From positions 17,886 to 81,885 of the forward strand of contig JAQXTR010000044.1 of assembly GCA_029219585.1 (NCBI GenBank): a stretch of 64,000 nt of DNA, read 5' to 3'. This document shows positions 46,798 to 55,908 of the stretch, one piece after another. The position numbers and the translations under genes were made by a program. The DNA is from Clostridiales bacterium. Its GTDB lineage: Bacteria > Bacillota > Clostridia > UBA1381. Within the stretch, counting starts at the first letter, position 1; each line of letters begins with the position of its first letter. The notes under the pieces were generated by a model, which had not been told where the DNA came from, ran no database searches, and worked only from the letters and a program-made list of their open reading frames with translations.

Positions 46798-48330
46798 TCA
46801 ATCCTTCATAGCCTTAACAGCATCAAACTCATCAAGAATCTCCTGCCCGGGAGCTTTTGTGAGAATGCTGACAACCACAATCGCAATACATCCTGTTATG
46901 AACGCCGGCAGCAGCTCATAGATTGCAAACGCACCGCCCAGCGCCGCTATTGCGTACTTCCAGATAAATACCATTGCTCCGCCCGCTATCATACCGGCAA
47001 GAGCGCCCCACTTTGTTGTTCTCTTCCAGAACAGCGAGAACAGCACAACAGGACCGAAGGCTGCGCCGAAGCCAGCCCATGCAAATGATACTACCCTGAA
47101 CACAGAGCTGTTTTCATCACGCGCAAGGATAACCGCTACAACAGCTATTACAACAAGCGTCAGTCTTGCAACAAGCATTGTTGTTTTTTCGCTCATATTT
47201 TTGGCAAGCTTTTCTTTAACGATGTTCTGTGAAACCGATGACGAAGCGGCCAGCAGCTGAGAGTCGGCTGTTGACATTGTTGCGGCAAGGATTCCGGCAA
47301 GTATAACACCTGCCAAAAGAGCAGCAAGCGCGCCGTGCTGACTTATCAGCCTTGCAATCACAACTATAATTCTCTCCGGGTCATCAAGAGCGGGCATTGC
47401 GCCGTTGGCAACCATTCCAAGACCTACAACACCGATAAGTATTCCCACTGCCATTGAAATCACAACCCATACAGAAGCAACACGTCTTGACAGTGTAAGC
47501 TTTTTTACATCCTCAATAGCCATAAATCTGAGCAGAATATGAGGCATACCGAAATATCCCAGACCCCATGCCAGAAGTGAACATATTGTAAGGAAGCTGT
47601 ACGGTGCAGAGCTGCCTGTTTCCGGAACATACGTATTTATCACACTGAAATAACCCGGAATCGTTTTTGCATTCTCCACTACAGCTCCGATACCTCCGGC
47701 ATGAACCGTTCCGTAACCGAGAACCGCAATAAGCGCAACTGTCATAACAATACTCTGTATAAAGTCCGTTGTACTGGCGGCAAGGAAGCCTCCGAGCATT
47801 GTGTAGAGAATAATTACTCCGGCACATACAATCATTGCCGTAATGTAATTGATTCCGAACAAGGCATTAAAAAGCTTTCCGCATGCCGCAAAGCCTGAAG
47901 CAGTATACGGCACAAAGAATATGATAATCACAAGTGCAGCTATAACGCTCAGAAGATTTGACTTGTCTTTAAAACGTGCCGAAAAAAATGCCGGAATGGT
48001 TGTTGCACCGCAGTGATGCGAATACCGTCTTATTTTCTTTGCTACAATCAGCCAGTTGAGATATGTACCAACGGCAAGACCTATCGCCGTCCATGACGCC
48101 TCCGCAAGTCCGGTGAGATATGCAACACCGGGCAGACCCATGAGCAGCCACGAGCTCATGTCCGATGCCTCCGCGCTCATTGCCGTTACAAGCGGTCCGA
48201 GTCTGCGTCCGCCAAGATAGAAATCATCAGTTGTTTTATTCTTTTTCGAAAACCACACGCCGATCCCCAGAACAAGCAGAAGATATGCGACAATGGCAAT
48301 CATAATACAGACATTATTCATATTTATCAT
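46798..48330 (-). CDS. putP: Sodium/proline symporter PutP
   Basis: Sodium:solute symporter (SSS family), 510 residues, about 13 helices. N-terminal helix, then FYLGGRRLGPLVTAMSAEAS and DMSSWLLMGLPGVAYLTG, the proline-transporter signature (Ser in SAEASDMSSW contributes to sodium binding); ILAATMSTADSQLLAASSSV in the middle; FSLFWKRTTKWGALAG near the end. Start ATG 48330 has AGGAGG 10 nt upstream. Imports proline with Na+. Single-gene unit. Confidence 0.96.
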   Translation of the reverse strand: MINMNNVCIMIAIVAYLLLVLGIGVWFSKKNKTTDDFYLGGRRLGPLVTAMSAEASDMSSWLLMGLPGVAYLTGLAEASWTAIGLAVGTYLNWLIVAKKIRRYSHHCGATTIPAFFSARFKDKSNLLSVIAALVIIIFFVPYTASGFAACGKLFNALFGINYITAMIVCAGVIILYTMLGGFLAASTTDFIQSIVMTVALIAVLGYGTVHAGGIGAVVENAKTIPGYFSVINTYVPETGSSAPYSFLTICSLLAWGLGYFGMPHILLRFMAIEDVKKLTLSRRVASVWVVISMAVGILIGVVGLGMVANGAMPALDDPERIIVVIARLISQHGALAALLAGVILAGILAATMSTADSQLLAASSSVSQNIVKEKLAKNMSEKTTMLVARLTLVVIAVVAVILARDENSSVFRVVSFAWAGFGAAFGPVVLFSLFWKRTTKWGALAGMIAGGAMVFIWKYAIAALGGAFAIYELLPAFITGCIAIVVVSILTKAPGQEILDEFDAVKAMKD

Positions 48331-48377
48331 TTAATTGTTTCCTCCTTAATCTTTTATGAACTGAATGTACAGCCAAT

Positions 48378-48406
48378 ATTATAGCACATAAAATGAATAA
48401 AAGCAA
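48378..48406 (-). promoter_or_regulatory. Promoter of putP
   Basis: Minus strand TTGCTT (48406-48401), 17-bp spacer, perfect TATAAT (48383-48378), 47 bp before the start codon. Confidence 0.75.
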
Positions 48407-48489
48407 CCTAAAAATGCATAAAAATAAATTTTTTTCAATATAATGAACTATTTGTCCGCAAATACAGAACAAAATAACTTATACACAAC

Positions 48490-48520
48490 AAAAGCGCGGA
48501 TACTCATCACCCGCGCTTTT
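48490..48520 (-). terminator. Terminator of the DUF1540 gene
   Basis: AAAAGCGCGG (48490-48499) pairs with CCGCGCTTTT (48511-48520), 18 bp after the stop codon; A/T ends make it usable in both directions. Confidence 0.88.
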
Positions 48521-48537
48521 GCTGACTTATCAATGAC

Positions 48538-48708
48538 TTACTTCAACTGGAATGAAGTACAGTCTGTACATTCCACCATTGTCGGATTTGACTCATGGGT
48601 TCCGACCTCAATGGCTGACAGAGAACAGAAATCCTCATCCTTGCAATGATTTCTGCACTGTGTCACTGTACATTTGATGCTCCTGTTCGGATTACAACTA
48701 CAACTCAT
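48538..48708 (-). CDS. DUF1540 small cysteine-rich protein, 56 aa
   Basis: Starts MSCSCNPNRSIKCTVTQCRN and continues HCKDEDFCSLSAIEVG, with a C-terminal VECTDCTSF. Eight cysteines in the spacing of DUF1540 (CTVxxCxxH...C...CxxC), probably a metal or disulfide knot. GGGAGGA lies ~8 nt before the ATG. DUF1540 proteins are common in spore-forming Clostridia; their role is unknown. It is preceded by a highly structured ~180-nt leader and neighbours spoIIE, which may hint at sporulation, but this is inference. Confidence 0.92.
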   Translation of the reverse strand: MSCSCNPNRSIKCTVTQCRNHCKDEDFCSLSAIEVGTHESNPTMVECTDCTSFQLK

Positions 48709-48890
48709 TTTGTGTGTCCTCCCGGATAATACTCAGTGATTCCGCCGCCGTAATGGTTAAACCCGGCTGTATGCTGTATCATATGCCGATTAACCGATGC
48801 GGCTGAATCACAATAATAGAAATGGTTTTTCGGTGCAGGTCGCCGACAATGTTCCGTCCTTCGGCGCCGTTGCTTCACAACCCCCTGCAC
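48709..48890 (-). ncRNA. Structured leader RNA upstream of DUF1540 gene
   Basis: A TATAAT box (48902-48897) places the 5' end near 48890. Domain 1 is a three-way junction closed by GTGCAGG/CCTGCAC (48884-48890 with 48833-48839), containing GTTG/CAAC and CGCCGA/TCGGCG hairpins. Domain 2 is one long interrupted helix from 48811 to 48736: GTGATTC/GAATCAC, GCCGC/GCGGC, GGTTAA/TTAACC and GGC/GCC in nested order. The start codon region follows it directly. No known riboswitch consensus is recognised; an untranslated regulatory RNA or protein-binding leader is likely. Confidence 0.6.
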
Positions 48891-48942
48891 AGTAATATTA
48901 TATCCTGTGTTACGTTTTTTATTTATGGTAATTTAATCCTGA

Positions 48943-51231
48943 TTATGAGCCCATTACTCTTAATGCAATAACGCTCATATCGTCCTTTGCCACATTTTTA
49001 TTTTTTGCAAGGGCTGTGTCCATAACCTCCTTTGCAAGCTCGTCCATGCTCTCAAACGGCTTTATTATTATATTCCTGATCCATTCTGTACGTGATGCTG
49101 TATAACCGGCTTCGGTTATGCCGTCAGTAAGCATCAGTATAACATCGCCCTCATTAAGACTTATACTTCTGCTGTCAAGGCGTATATCGGAAAGTATGCC
49201 CACGGGAATACTGTTTGAGGATAATATTCTAACTTCATCGCCGTTGAGAACAACCGTTTCCGCACTTCCTATTTTGTATAGCTCTGCACTTCCGCGGTAC
49301 AGATCTATGCACAGCAGGTCGACTGTCGAGAACATCTCATTGCTCATATTAAGGCATAACGCAGAATTTAAAATTCCCAAAGCGGTTTTTACGCTGAAGC
49401 CTGATTTCAGGAAGCTTGTCAGCAGGCGCAGTGTTGCCGCGCTTTCGTATTTTGCCTCGCTGCCGCTGCCCATACCGTCTGCAATTATTGCATAGAATTT
49501 TCCGCCGCCCGTATTGAATACCGTAACACTGTCACCGTTTACATTTGAATGCTCCTGAGGCAGCTGTAAAACCGCCGTTTCAACCGCAAAATCCGGTTTT
49601 GAAACATATTTGCTCAGTCCATCCTCTGTTCCTTCAAACTGCACAGGCCGTTTTAAAACCTCAGAAATCACGCCTTCTACCGCGTTCTGCCTTGCCGCCG
49701 GAGCAAGCCGCAGATATACCTCGCAGCTGCCGCTTGTACTCTCTATTGCGCTGATCTCATAAGGTATTATCCCCAGCTTGTCAAGTTCGTCGACAATCCT
49801 TTCCTCCTCTGCTTCAAGGAATCTGAAGCCATCATCAACGTCTCCGGCTATACCGTTAAAAAGCTTATTCAGCTCTCCGTACTGAACGGAGATAAGATTC
49901 CGCGTTACAACCGCATCCTCTCTTCTAAGCACATCACGCTTATACAGCTCATACACGTGATTTATCTCATATATAAACCAGTCCGTCCGCACACATCTGT
50001 CACAGAAATGCTCCGGCACATTATCTCTGTTAAGGCTGCCGTCCTTCTCAATGATTCCTATCAGCCCGAGAACATTTTTATATGTTCTTCTGAAATCCGT
50101 CTGCCAGCATTTTCCGCACAGCTTACAGCCCTTGCATACTCTCTCCGCAGTTTCATCCAATATTACACCCACATCATCCGAATACTTCTTAAGCCTGCCC
50201 TCCGAAACCGCCATAAAGCATTCATGCAGACTCAGAAACGCCTCTCCCGCCTTGCGCAGACGCATTACAAGATACTCCCTCATGCGCAGGTCAGGGCTTA
50301 CCGCTTCGACCTGCATTGAGCTTGTGAAAAATGTTCTGAAATATTCATGCACTACATTCGGAGTCAGCATAAACAGAGCCGTGCCTATAAACGTATCTAT
50401 CATTCCAAGCGGCACATCGTAAATATTCTTGATATATATAAGTGTAACCGCCGTTCCGCTTATATAGCCTATTGCGCAGCCTATTCTTCTGAAGCTGTTC
50501 ATAAACCCGGCAAACAACGCGCCCAAGCCGTAAACACCCATCATTACAATAGCATATGATCCTGACATTGATGCCAGAAATCCAATGCACAGTCCGGTAC
50601 AGCCCGCAATGGCAAGCGATGAATTGAGCGCCGTTATAAGAACGGCATATACCGAAAATACGCTTGTAAGCTTTACCGGACCTATGCTTATCCCATTGAG
50701 ACCGGCGATAATAACTCCTACCGTTATCGCCGCACTTATGTATTCCTCAGACGTCATTCTTCCCCTATCCGAAAAATCGGATGCAATTATCCGTGATCTT
50801 CTGAATACAATATACATAAGAGCTGATATTATACTTTCAGTACATAACAGAAAAATGTCGTAAATTCCGTTAAAGCCCGTAAACAGCAGCGCAGCGCCGC
50901 CAATCAGTACGGATGCGCCGGATGCTATGGAACGTATGACATCATCCTCCTTTTTGTATATCTTTATGAACAGCCAATATACAATCAGCGCTATCAGATA
51001 CTTCGGAACAGCAGTAGCTCCTGCGGTTGTTATTACGCCAATGCACATCGCAGCCAGTCCTATGTACGCAATACTTTTATCATATGATGCGGCAAAAAAT
51101 GCTATTCCGAACGGAAGCATCCCCATCGCCTCGGCACGTGAGGCCAGTATCAGCATCAGCGATGGTATTATATCATTGGGTACAGGTATCCGCAGCGGCA
51201 GTTTATTTGATACAGCTTTTATCTCGTTCAT
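48943..51231 (-). CDS. spoIIE: Stage II sporulation protein E (SpoIIE phosphatase)
   Basis: 762 residues. About ten N-terminal membrane helices (to ~residue 310), a central regulatory part with two CxxC-like clusters (CKGCKLCGKCW and HFCDRCVRTDW), and a C-terminal PP2C-type phosphatase with ADGMGSGSEA and MLTDGITEAGY (metal aspartates). It dephosphorylates the anti-anti-sigma factor SpoIIAA in the forespore, activating sigma F, and sits at the polar septum. Shows that the host makes endospores. Spo0A-type boxes lie upstream. Confidence 0.96.
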   Translation of the reverse strand: MNEIKAVSNKLPLRIPVPNDIIPSLMLILASRAEAMGMLPFGIAFFAASYDKSIAYIGLAAMCIGVITTAGATAVPKYLIALIVYWLFIKIYKKEDDVIRSIASGASVLIGGAALLFTGFNGIYDIFLLCTESIISALMYIVFRRSRIIASDFSDRGRMTSEEYISAAITVGVIIAGLNGISIGPVKLTSVFSVYAVLITALNSSLAIAGCTGLCIGFLASMSGSYAIVMMGVYGLGALFAGFMNSFRRIGCAIGYISGTAVTLIYIKNIYDVPLGMIDTFIGTALFMLTPNVVHEYFRTFFTSSMQVEAVSPDLRMREYLVMRLRKAGEAFLSLHECFMAVSEGRLKKYSDDVGVILDETAERVCKGCKLCGKCWQTDFRRTYKNVLGLIGIIEKDGSLNRDNVPEHFCDRCVRTDWFIYEINHVYELYKRDVLRREDAVVTRNLISVQYGELNKLFNGIAGDVDDGFRFLEAEEERIVDELDKLGIIPYEISAIESTSGSCEVYLRLAPAARQNAVEGVISEVLKRPVQFEGTEDGLSKYVSKPDFAVETAVLQLPQEHSNVNGDSVTVFNTGGGKFYAIIADGMGSGSEAKYESAATLRLLTSFLKSGFSVKTALGILNSALCLNMSNEMFSTVDLLCIDLYRGSAELYKIGSAETVVLNGDEVRILSSNSIPVGILSDIRLDSRSISLNEGDVILMLTDGITEAGYTASRTEWIRNIIIKPFESMDELAKEVMDTALAKNKNVAKDDMSVIALRVMGS

Positions 51232-51311
51232 TGTTATTTATAGTCCTTTCGTTTATTATACTCTATGCACCATTTTAACAGATTATACATATATAATTTG
51301 TCATATAAGGT

Positions 51312-51337
51312 TGTCGAACAGCACAAATCGTTCGTCA
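51312..51337. promoter_or_regulatory. Pair of Spo0A-type boxes between spoIIE and the phosphodiesterase gene
   Basis: TGTCGAA on the plus strand (51312-51318) and TGACGAA on the minus strand (51337-51331), both exact matches to the 0A box TGNCGAA, facing each other 12 bp apart. They lie about 80-105 bp before the spoIIE start. TATAAT-like -10 candidates for spoIIE lie between. In B. subtilis spoIIE is directly activated by phosphorylated Spo0A. Confidence 0.7.
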
Positions 51338-51362
51338 TTATTCTTAATTTTTGATAAAAGTA

Positions 51363-51391
51363 TTTACAATAATAAAGAATCGTGGTAATAT
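51363..51391 (+). promoter_or_regulatory. Promoter of the phosphodiesterase gene
   Basis: TTTACA (51363-51368), 17-bp spacer, TAATAT (51386-51391), 30 bp before the ATG. It lies just beyond the Spo0A-type boxes, so it could be affected by them. Confidence 0.6.
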
Positions 51392-51421
51392 ATATAATAC
51401 TAAATCTAAAAGGAGACAGCT

Positions 51422-51889
51422 ATGACAAGAATATTGGTATTTTCCGATACTCACGGAGATATAAAGATGTGTGAAGAGATAATAAACAGAATCCCATGTG
51501 ATCTTATCCTCCATGCAGGAGACATAAACAGGGATGCAAAAGAGCTTATTCAAAAATTCCCCGACAAGGAAATACATTTTGTTCAGGGCAATAATGACTT
51601 TTTTGACAGTGTCCCGTATGATGAAATTGTAGAGGCGGGCGGCAAACGGATATTCCTGACGCACGGGCATAATTATAAAGTGAAATATGAAACGGATTAC
51701 CGTACTCTTGCAAAGCGGGCAAAGGACAATAATTGTGATATAGCAGTATTCGGTCATACTCACAGCGAATTTGCAGGTGAGACTGACGGTATTAAGCTTC
51801 TCAATCCGGGCAGTGTACGCTTCGGAGAAACCTATGGGGTTATCGAAATTGACGGAGAAAAAACCGGTATCTGTATCATAGGCGGATAA
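51422..51889 (+). CDS. YfcE/MJ0936-type metallophosphoesterase
   Basis: 155 residues, the size of the small calcineurin-like phosphodiesterases. Two-metal motifs in order: FSDTHGD (DxH), HAGDINRD (GD), GNNDFFD (GNxD), LTHGHNYK (H) and FGHTHSEF (GHTH), then LLNPGSVRFG. Members hydrolyse phosphodiester bonds of artificial or nucleotide substrates; the natural one is unknown. AGGAGA is the ribosome site. Monocistronic. Confidence 0.95.
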   Translation: MTRILVFSDTHGDIKMCEEIINRIPCDLILHAGDINRDAKELIQKFPDKEIHFVQGNNDFFDSVPYDEIVEAGGKRIFLTHGHNYKVKYETDYRTLAKRAKDNNCDIAVFGHTHSEFAGETDGIKLLNPGSVRFGETYGVIEIDGEKTGICIIGG

Positions 51890-51893
51890 ATAT

Positions 51894-51929
51894 AAAGGCG
51901 GAGAATGTATTCAGGCATTCTCCGCCTTT
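51894..51929. terminator. Bidirectional terminator
   Basis: AAAGGCGGAGAATG (51894-51907) pairs perfectly with 51916-51929 over an 8-nt loop. It lies between the convergent phosphodiesterase and DUF5107/TPR genes and has A/T runs on both ends, so it can serve both. Confidence 0.9.
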
Positions 51930-51970
51930 CATTTTTCAGTCTGTTCCGCTTCACACATTTTTATAAGGCT

Positions 51971-54900
51971 TTACTGCGTCTTTTTGCTTCCCCATTTTGC
52001 CCATTTCGGGGCGGAATTATCGTCATACTTCATCTTCGGGGCACGCTTATGTATGTTTTCGATCGTGAGCAGTCCCTCATGCGAGCAGTTTTTCGCAAGT
52101 CCTTTACTTATAAACTCCTCACACTTATCCTTCATTCCCTTTCCGTAATATCCAAGGGCTGCAAGATAACAGCAATGAACATAATTGTCACGCTCAAGAT
52201 TCCCCTCAAATACCAGAAAATCCGGCAGAGACACTGCAAAATAATCAATTTCCGGCTTATCATCTATATGCTCCTCTGCATAATTGATAAGCGTATTACA
52301 GCCGCCTATAAATTTCTTTTCATCGCCCAGTCTACCGTATGCCATTGTTCTGAAAAAGTACATATCCGGCGGAGAATCATTATAATACCGCAGTGAGCTG
52401 AGATTGAACTCGCCTTTGGTCGCCTTTTTGTAATATTTAATGGAATCTATTTTGTCTACATTCTCATAGGCAAGGCCAAGCATATAATATATATCGTTAT
52501 CCATACTGTTAATAAGCTTGCCTTCTCCGAGATTTTCAGGATATTGCAGCGCCTCCTCAAGATGCCCTATTGCGCCCTCATAATCACCGTCAAGCACAAG
52601 CTCGCGCGCAATTCCCATATGAGCGTATTTATACTGATAGCTTATCTTTCCTTCGCTGCCCTCCCATGGGTGGAATTTGTGCCGTTTTATCGCCCGCAGC
52701 GCAAACTCGTAATACTTCTCGCAGTTCATGAGAGTAATGTACTCGGTAAATAAATCATCGCGTCCTTCAACAAGATCTATATGATCTATCATATCCTTTA
52801 ATCTCTTTTTTACAGGCATATTTGACAGCTTTCTCAGCAGGTCAAGCTCATAGTATATTCTTGAATCCTCCGGCGCATTTCTGAATGCCTTTTCCATAAG
52901 CTTCAACGCCTCGTCCGGGTCATTAAGCTTATTGTAGGTTGCGATTGACAGATTCCTCAGTATTGAACTGTTCTTCGGTTCTATATCAAGCGCAGTCTTC
53001 CAGAGCTTTATTGCCTTGAACCATACGCCCTTGTCATAATACAGATTTCCCAGAGCATACCGTGCAAACGCGTCCTTGGGATTGTTTTCAATAGCATAGT
53101 TAAGAACTATAATATCCTGAAGACGGTTCGGGAACGCATATGTTCTCCGGCACTTTGCAGCCTTTTCAAGCTCCACGCTGCTGTCAGAACAATATGCCAT
53201 ATAATAATGCAGCATAGGCTTATCATCCTCAGCAATCAGCGCAAGCACATTTGCCGCATCATTGGGCAGATTTGCTTCAACATATCCTATTGCAAGCTCC
53301 AGATAATTCTGCAGACTTCCGCGCATCAGACGTGTCATTTCATGCAGCTTATCGTAATCCCTCGACAGCAAAAACATCTCATATCTTGCTCCGAAATCAA
53401 GCGGATCAAGCTCTATTGAGTGAGCATTAAATGCCATAGCCTCTTCTATGCGCCCCTCATGCCTTAATAACGCCGTTCTGAGCGTTCTGGCTCTCATATT
53501 ATGTGCTCCGCGCTCTAATGACTTATCTGTAAATTGCAGTGCCTTTTTGAAATTATCCAGCTTTGCGCTCACACAGGCAAGCTGATAAAAGCTCTTATCC
53601 TGCAGCTTTCCGTCCCATGTTGCTTTATAAAAAGCATCATATGCTTCATTATACCTCTTCTGCATCTTCAATGCAAGACCGAGGTTATAATACGGCTCAC
53701 AGTCATACGGATTTGGATTCAGATACGTTGCGCGCTTAATAGCATTCCTGAAATGCTTTTCCGCCTCGTCAAACAAACCCTTTTTGTACAGTATTTTCCC
53801 GTAACCGTTATTTAATCTCATATCAAGAGAATCACGTCTGAGCCCTTCAAGATAATAATCCTCCGGTCTGCGCGTTGCGTGACGATACTGTTCAAGATGA
53901 ACCGCCGTAAGATAAAGCTCCTCCAATGACGCAATATCCTTCGGCACCCGCGCTGCCTTTGCCGGCTCCGGTGTCTTTCCGTGGAACTCACCCTCAGGGG
54001 TATATTTCAATAATATATCATCATCCCTGTTCTTTATAACCAGAGTAAGGTCGGTTGCCTCGTCCTCGTTCTCAAGCTCAATCCACTTATCAAAACCTTT
54101 TTCAGGATCAATTTCTACCGTTTCTTTAATATACGGTGATGTCGCCTTCGCTCCGTAGAGAAGGACACTGATTTTAATACGTGCAGGCGCATAAAGCATG
54201 ACGTGTGCCTTTTCATCCTCAACCTCCAGATTTGCCATAACCTCAAGCGATGCGTTCTTTACCGCCCCGATATTTTTATACGGTATAAAATACTGTTTAA
54301 AGCTCTTTTCCTCGTATGGCATAAGAAACGAAAAATCCGGCTGATTATCCGAGAATACACCTGTCATAAGCTCAATATACGGACCGTTTTCATCCGTCAG
54401 ATTTCTGTCCCATGCCTTTCCGAAATCACCGCAGCCCCATGTCCACTGCTTTTTTCCCGGAGAGATATGATGATCCGCAATATGCATAATTCCGGCATTG
54501 ACACCGTAATCGTAATTCCCCACAAAGTCATAATCGGAATGATATGCCATATATGATGTAGGCACAGGGATATTCTTATACCTTGATATGTCAACCCCTT
54601 CGCTGTAATCCATATTGTAATATGTACCTGTAGCTATCGGGAATTTTGACACTCCGCGCTTGCCGTGATCCATCACTGCATGAACATCCGGCGGAAATAT
54701 GGACTGCGTATTTTCGTTGACCGCAACCGCCGGATTTGCCCACCATGAAAAGGTTTGCGGAATCTCTGTGGGATTATAAATCTGTCCGCTGATTTCCAGA
54801 TATGCCTTATCCGGATATAACGTAAAACCCGCCATACCCTTTGTATGGCACATATTCTCTATTTCGCCGCACCATACGGTTACAGAACCGTCATCATTAT

Positions 54901-55309
54901 GCTTTATCTCATAATCGACCGAATCACAGGTCGAGGGACGGTGATGCTGCGGCCAGTTAAACTCTATTCCTCCCGAAATCCACGGACCGGCAAGACCGAC
55001 CAGTGCCGGCTTGATAACCTCATTATAATATACTGCATCATAGCCGTTTGTCTTATCATATATTCGCTGTATTCTGCCTCCCATTTCCGGCAGTATCATA
55101 ATCTTCAGATATTTGTTTTCAAGGAATATAACATTATACTCCCTGTTAACCTTTTCATCACTGACACTTTCCGTTACCGGATGAGGATACACCTTACCGG
55201 AGCTTCCCTGATAAACCCGCTTTTCAAGAAACATAGGGTGTCTGCACGGCTCCCCCACTTCATATGTAGGTATGGTGACAACCTCCTGCAAAACCTTTAC
55301 TTCATCCAT
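51971..55309 (-). CDS. DUF5107 and TPR-repeat protein, 1112 aa
   Basis: Very large cytoplasmic protein without signal peptide. Residues ~1-330 match DUF5107, a galactose-mutarotase-like beta-sandwich: LKIMILPEMGGRIQRIYDK, GLAGPWISGGIEFNWPQHH and HHISPGKKQWTWGCGDFGK, with conserved His and Glu that look like a sugar-binding site. Residues ~440-1090 are tetratricopeptide repeats (AEKHFRNAIKRATYLNPNP; YNLGLALKMQKRYNEAYDAF; ALGNLYYDKGVWFKAIKLWK). Such proteins occur beside sugar-degradation genes, but enzymatic activity is unproven. Single gene with promoter; no carbohydrate genes adjacent here. Confidence 0.85.
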   Translation of the reverse strand: MDEVKVLQEVVTIPTYEVGEPCRHPMFLEKRVYQGSSGKVYPHPVTESVSDEKVNREYNVIFLENKYLKIMILPEMGGRIQRIYDKTNGYDAVYYNEVIKPALVGLAGPWISGGIEFNWPQHHRPSTCDSVDYEIKHNDDGSVTVWCGEIENMCHTKGMAGFTLYPDKAYLEISGQIYNPTEIPQTFSWWANPAVAVNENTQSIFPPDVHAVMDHGKRGVSKFPIATGTYYNMDYSEGVDISRYKNIPVPTSYMAYHSDYDFVGNYDYGVNAGIMHIADHHISPGKKQWTWGCGDFGKAWDRNLTDENGPYIELMTGVFSDNQPDFSFLMPYEEKSFKQYFIPYKNIGAVKNASLEVMANLEVEDEKAHVMLYAPARIKISVLLYGAKATSPYIKETVEIDPEKGFDKWIELENEDEATDLTLVIKNRDDDILLKYTPEGEFHGKTPEPAKAARVPKDIASLEELYLTAVHLEQYRHATRRPEDYYLEGLRRDSLDMRLNNGYGKILYKKGLFDEAEKHFRNAIKRATYLNPNPYDCEPYYNLGLALKMQKRYNEAYDAFYKATWDGKLQDKSFYQLACVSAKLDNFKKALQFTDKSLERGAHNMRARTLRTALLRHEGRIEEAMAFNAHSIELDPLDFGARYEMFLLSRDYDKLHEMTRLMRGSLQNYLELAIGYVEANLPNDAANVLALIAEDDKPMLHYYMAYCSDSSVELEKAAKCRRTYAFPNRLQDIIVLNYAIENNPKDAFARYALGNLYYDKGVWFKAIKLWKTALDIEPKNSSILRNLSIATYNKLNDPDEALKLMEKAFRNAPEDSRIYYELDLLRKLSNMPVKKRLKDMIDHIDLVEGRDDLFTEYITLMNCEKYYEFALRAIKRHKFHPWEGSEGKISYQYKYAHMGIARELVLDGDYEGAIGHLEEALQYPENLGEGKLINSMDNDIYYMLGLAYENVDKIDSIKYYKKATKGEFNLSSLRYYNDSPPDMYFFRTMAYGRLGDEKKFIGGCNTLINYAEEHIDDKPEIDYFAVSLPDFLVFEGNLERDNYVHCCYLAALGYYGKGMKDKCEEFISKGLAKNCSHEGLLTIENIHKRAPKMKYDDNSAPKWAKWGSKKTQ

Positions 55310-55351
55310 TTATTCTATCTCCTTCTATATAGCCTGCATTAAGTACCCTGT

Positions 55352-55380
55352 ATTTTATCACATATCCGGTTTAAAATCAA
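55352..55380 (-). promoter_or_regulatory. Promoter of the DUF5107/TPR gene
   Basis: Minus strand TTGATT (55380-55375), 17-bp spacer, TAAAAT (55357-55352), 42 bp before the start codon. Confidence 0.7.
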
Positions 55381-55414
55381 TAGTTTTTATGATTTTGCTT
55401 CAATACGGCACAGA

Positions 55415-55464
55415 ATAAAAAAACACATCGCTACAGCATATCTTATGCCATGCGATGTGTTTTT
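55415..55464 (-). terminator. Terminator of the ribosomal protein operon
   Basis: ACACATCGC (55423-55431) pairs with GCGATGTGT (55452-55460), with an inner GCAT/ATGC, flanked by A7 and TTTT. It lies 12 bp after the rplQ stop and ends the alpha operon. Confidence 0.9.
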
Positions 55465-55475
55465 GTCAAAATCAT

Positions 55476-55820
55476 TTAGTCAACGAGTTCAAGAATTGCC
55501 ATCTGAGCTGCGTCGCCGCGGCGCTCGCCAAGCTTATAAATTCTTGTATAACCGCCGTTTCTGTCGGCATACTTCGGAGCAATTTCGCTGAACAGCTTTG
55601 TTACAACGTCCTCCTTAGTAATAAATGCCAATGCCTGACGGCGTGCTGCAAGTGTGCCCTTTTTACCAAGAGTAATCATCTTTTCAGCCATGCTTCTTGT
55701 TTCCTTAGCGCGTGTTACTGTTGTAGTAATCTTACCGTTCTCTAAGAAGCTTGTAACCTGGTTACGAAGCAATGCTTTTCTCTGATCTGTGGGCATACCC
55801 AATTTTCTCTGTCCCGGCAT
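55476..55820 (-). CDS. rplQ: Ribosomal protein L17
   Basis: 114 residues from ATG 55820 ([20 protein letters not shown]), with AAGGAGG ~8 nt upstream; earlier in-frame ATGs are in the spacer. [20 protein letters not shown] and [20 protein letters not shown] are L17 signatures. Large-subunit protein near the exit tunnel. Last gene of the operon. The 88-bp spacer before it holds AAAACC-ATG-GGTTTT and ATGCT-GCGA-AGCAT hairpins. Confidence 0.98.
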   Translation of the reverse strand: MPGQRKLGMPTDQRKALLRNQVTSFLENGKITTTVTRAKETRSMAEKMITLGKKGTLAARRQALAFITKEDVVTKLFSEIAPKYADRNGGYTRIYKLGERRGDAAQMAILELVD

Positions 55821-55908
55821 AACCGTACCTCCTTCTCTACGCTGCACAAAACCCATGGTTTTGCTGTGCTGCAAATGATATATGCTTCGCAGCATCTCAT
55901 TTGTTCAC

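Noticed and set aside
48705..48890. 61-codon minus-strand frame (GTG start) that overlaps the DUF1540 start by ATGA
   Set aside because: Its GTG would be at the predicted transcript 5' end with no ribosome site, and the region is better explained by extensive base pairing.
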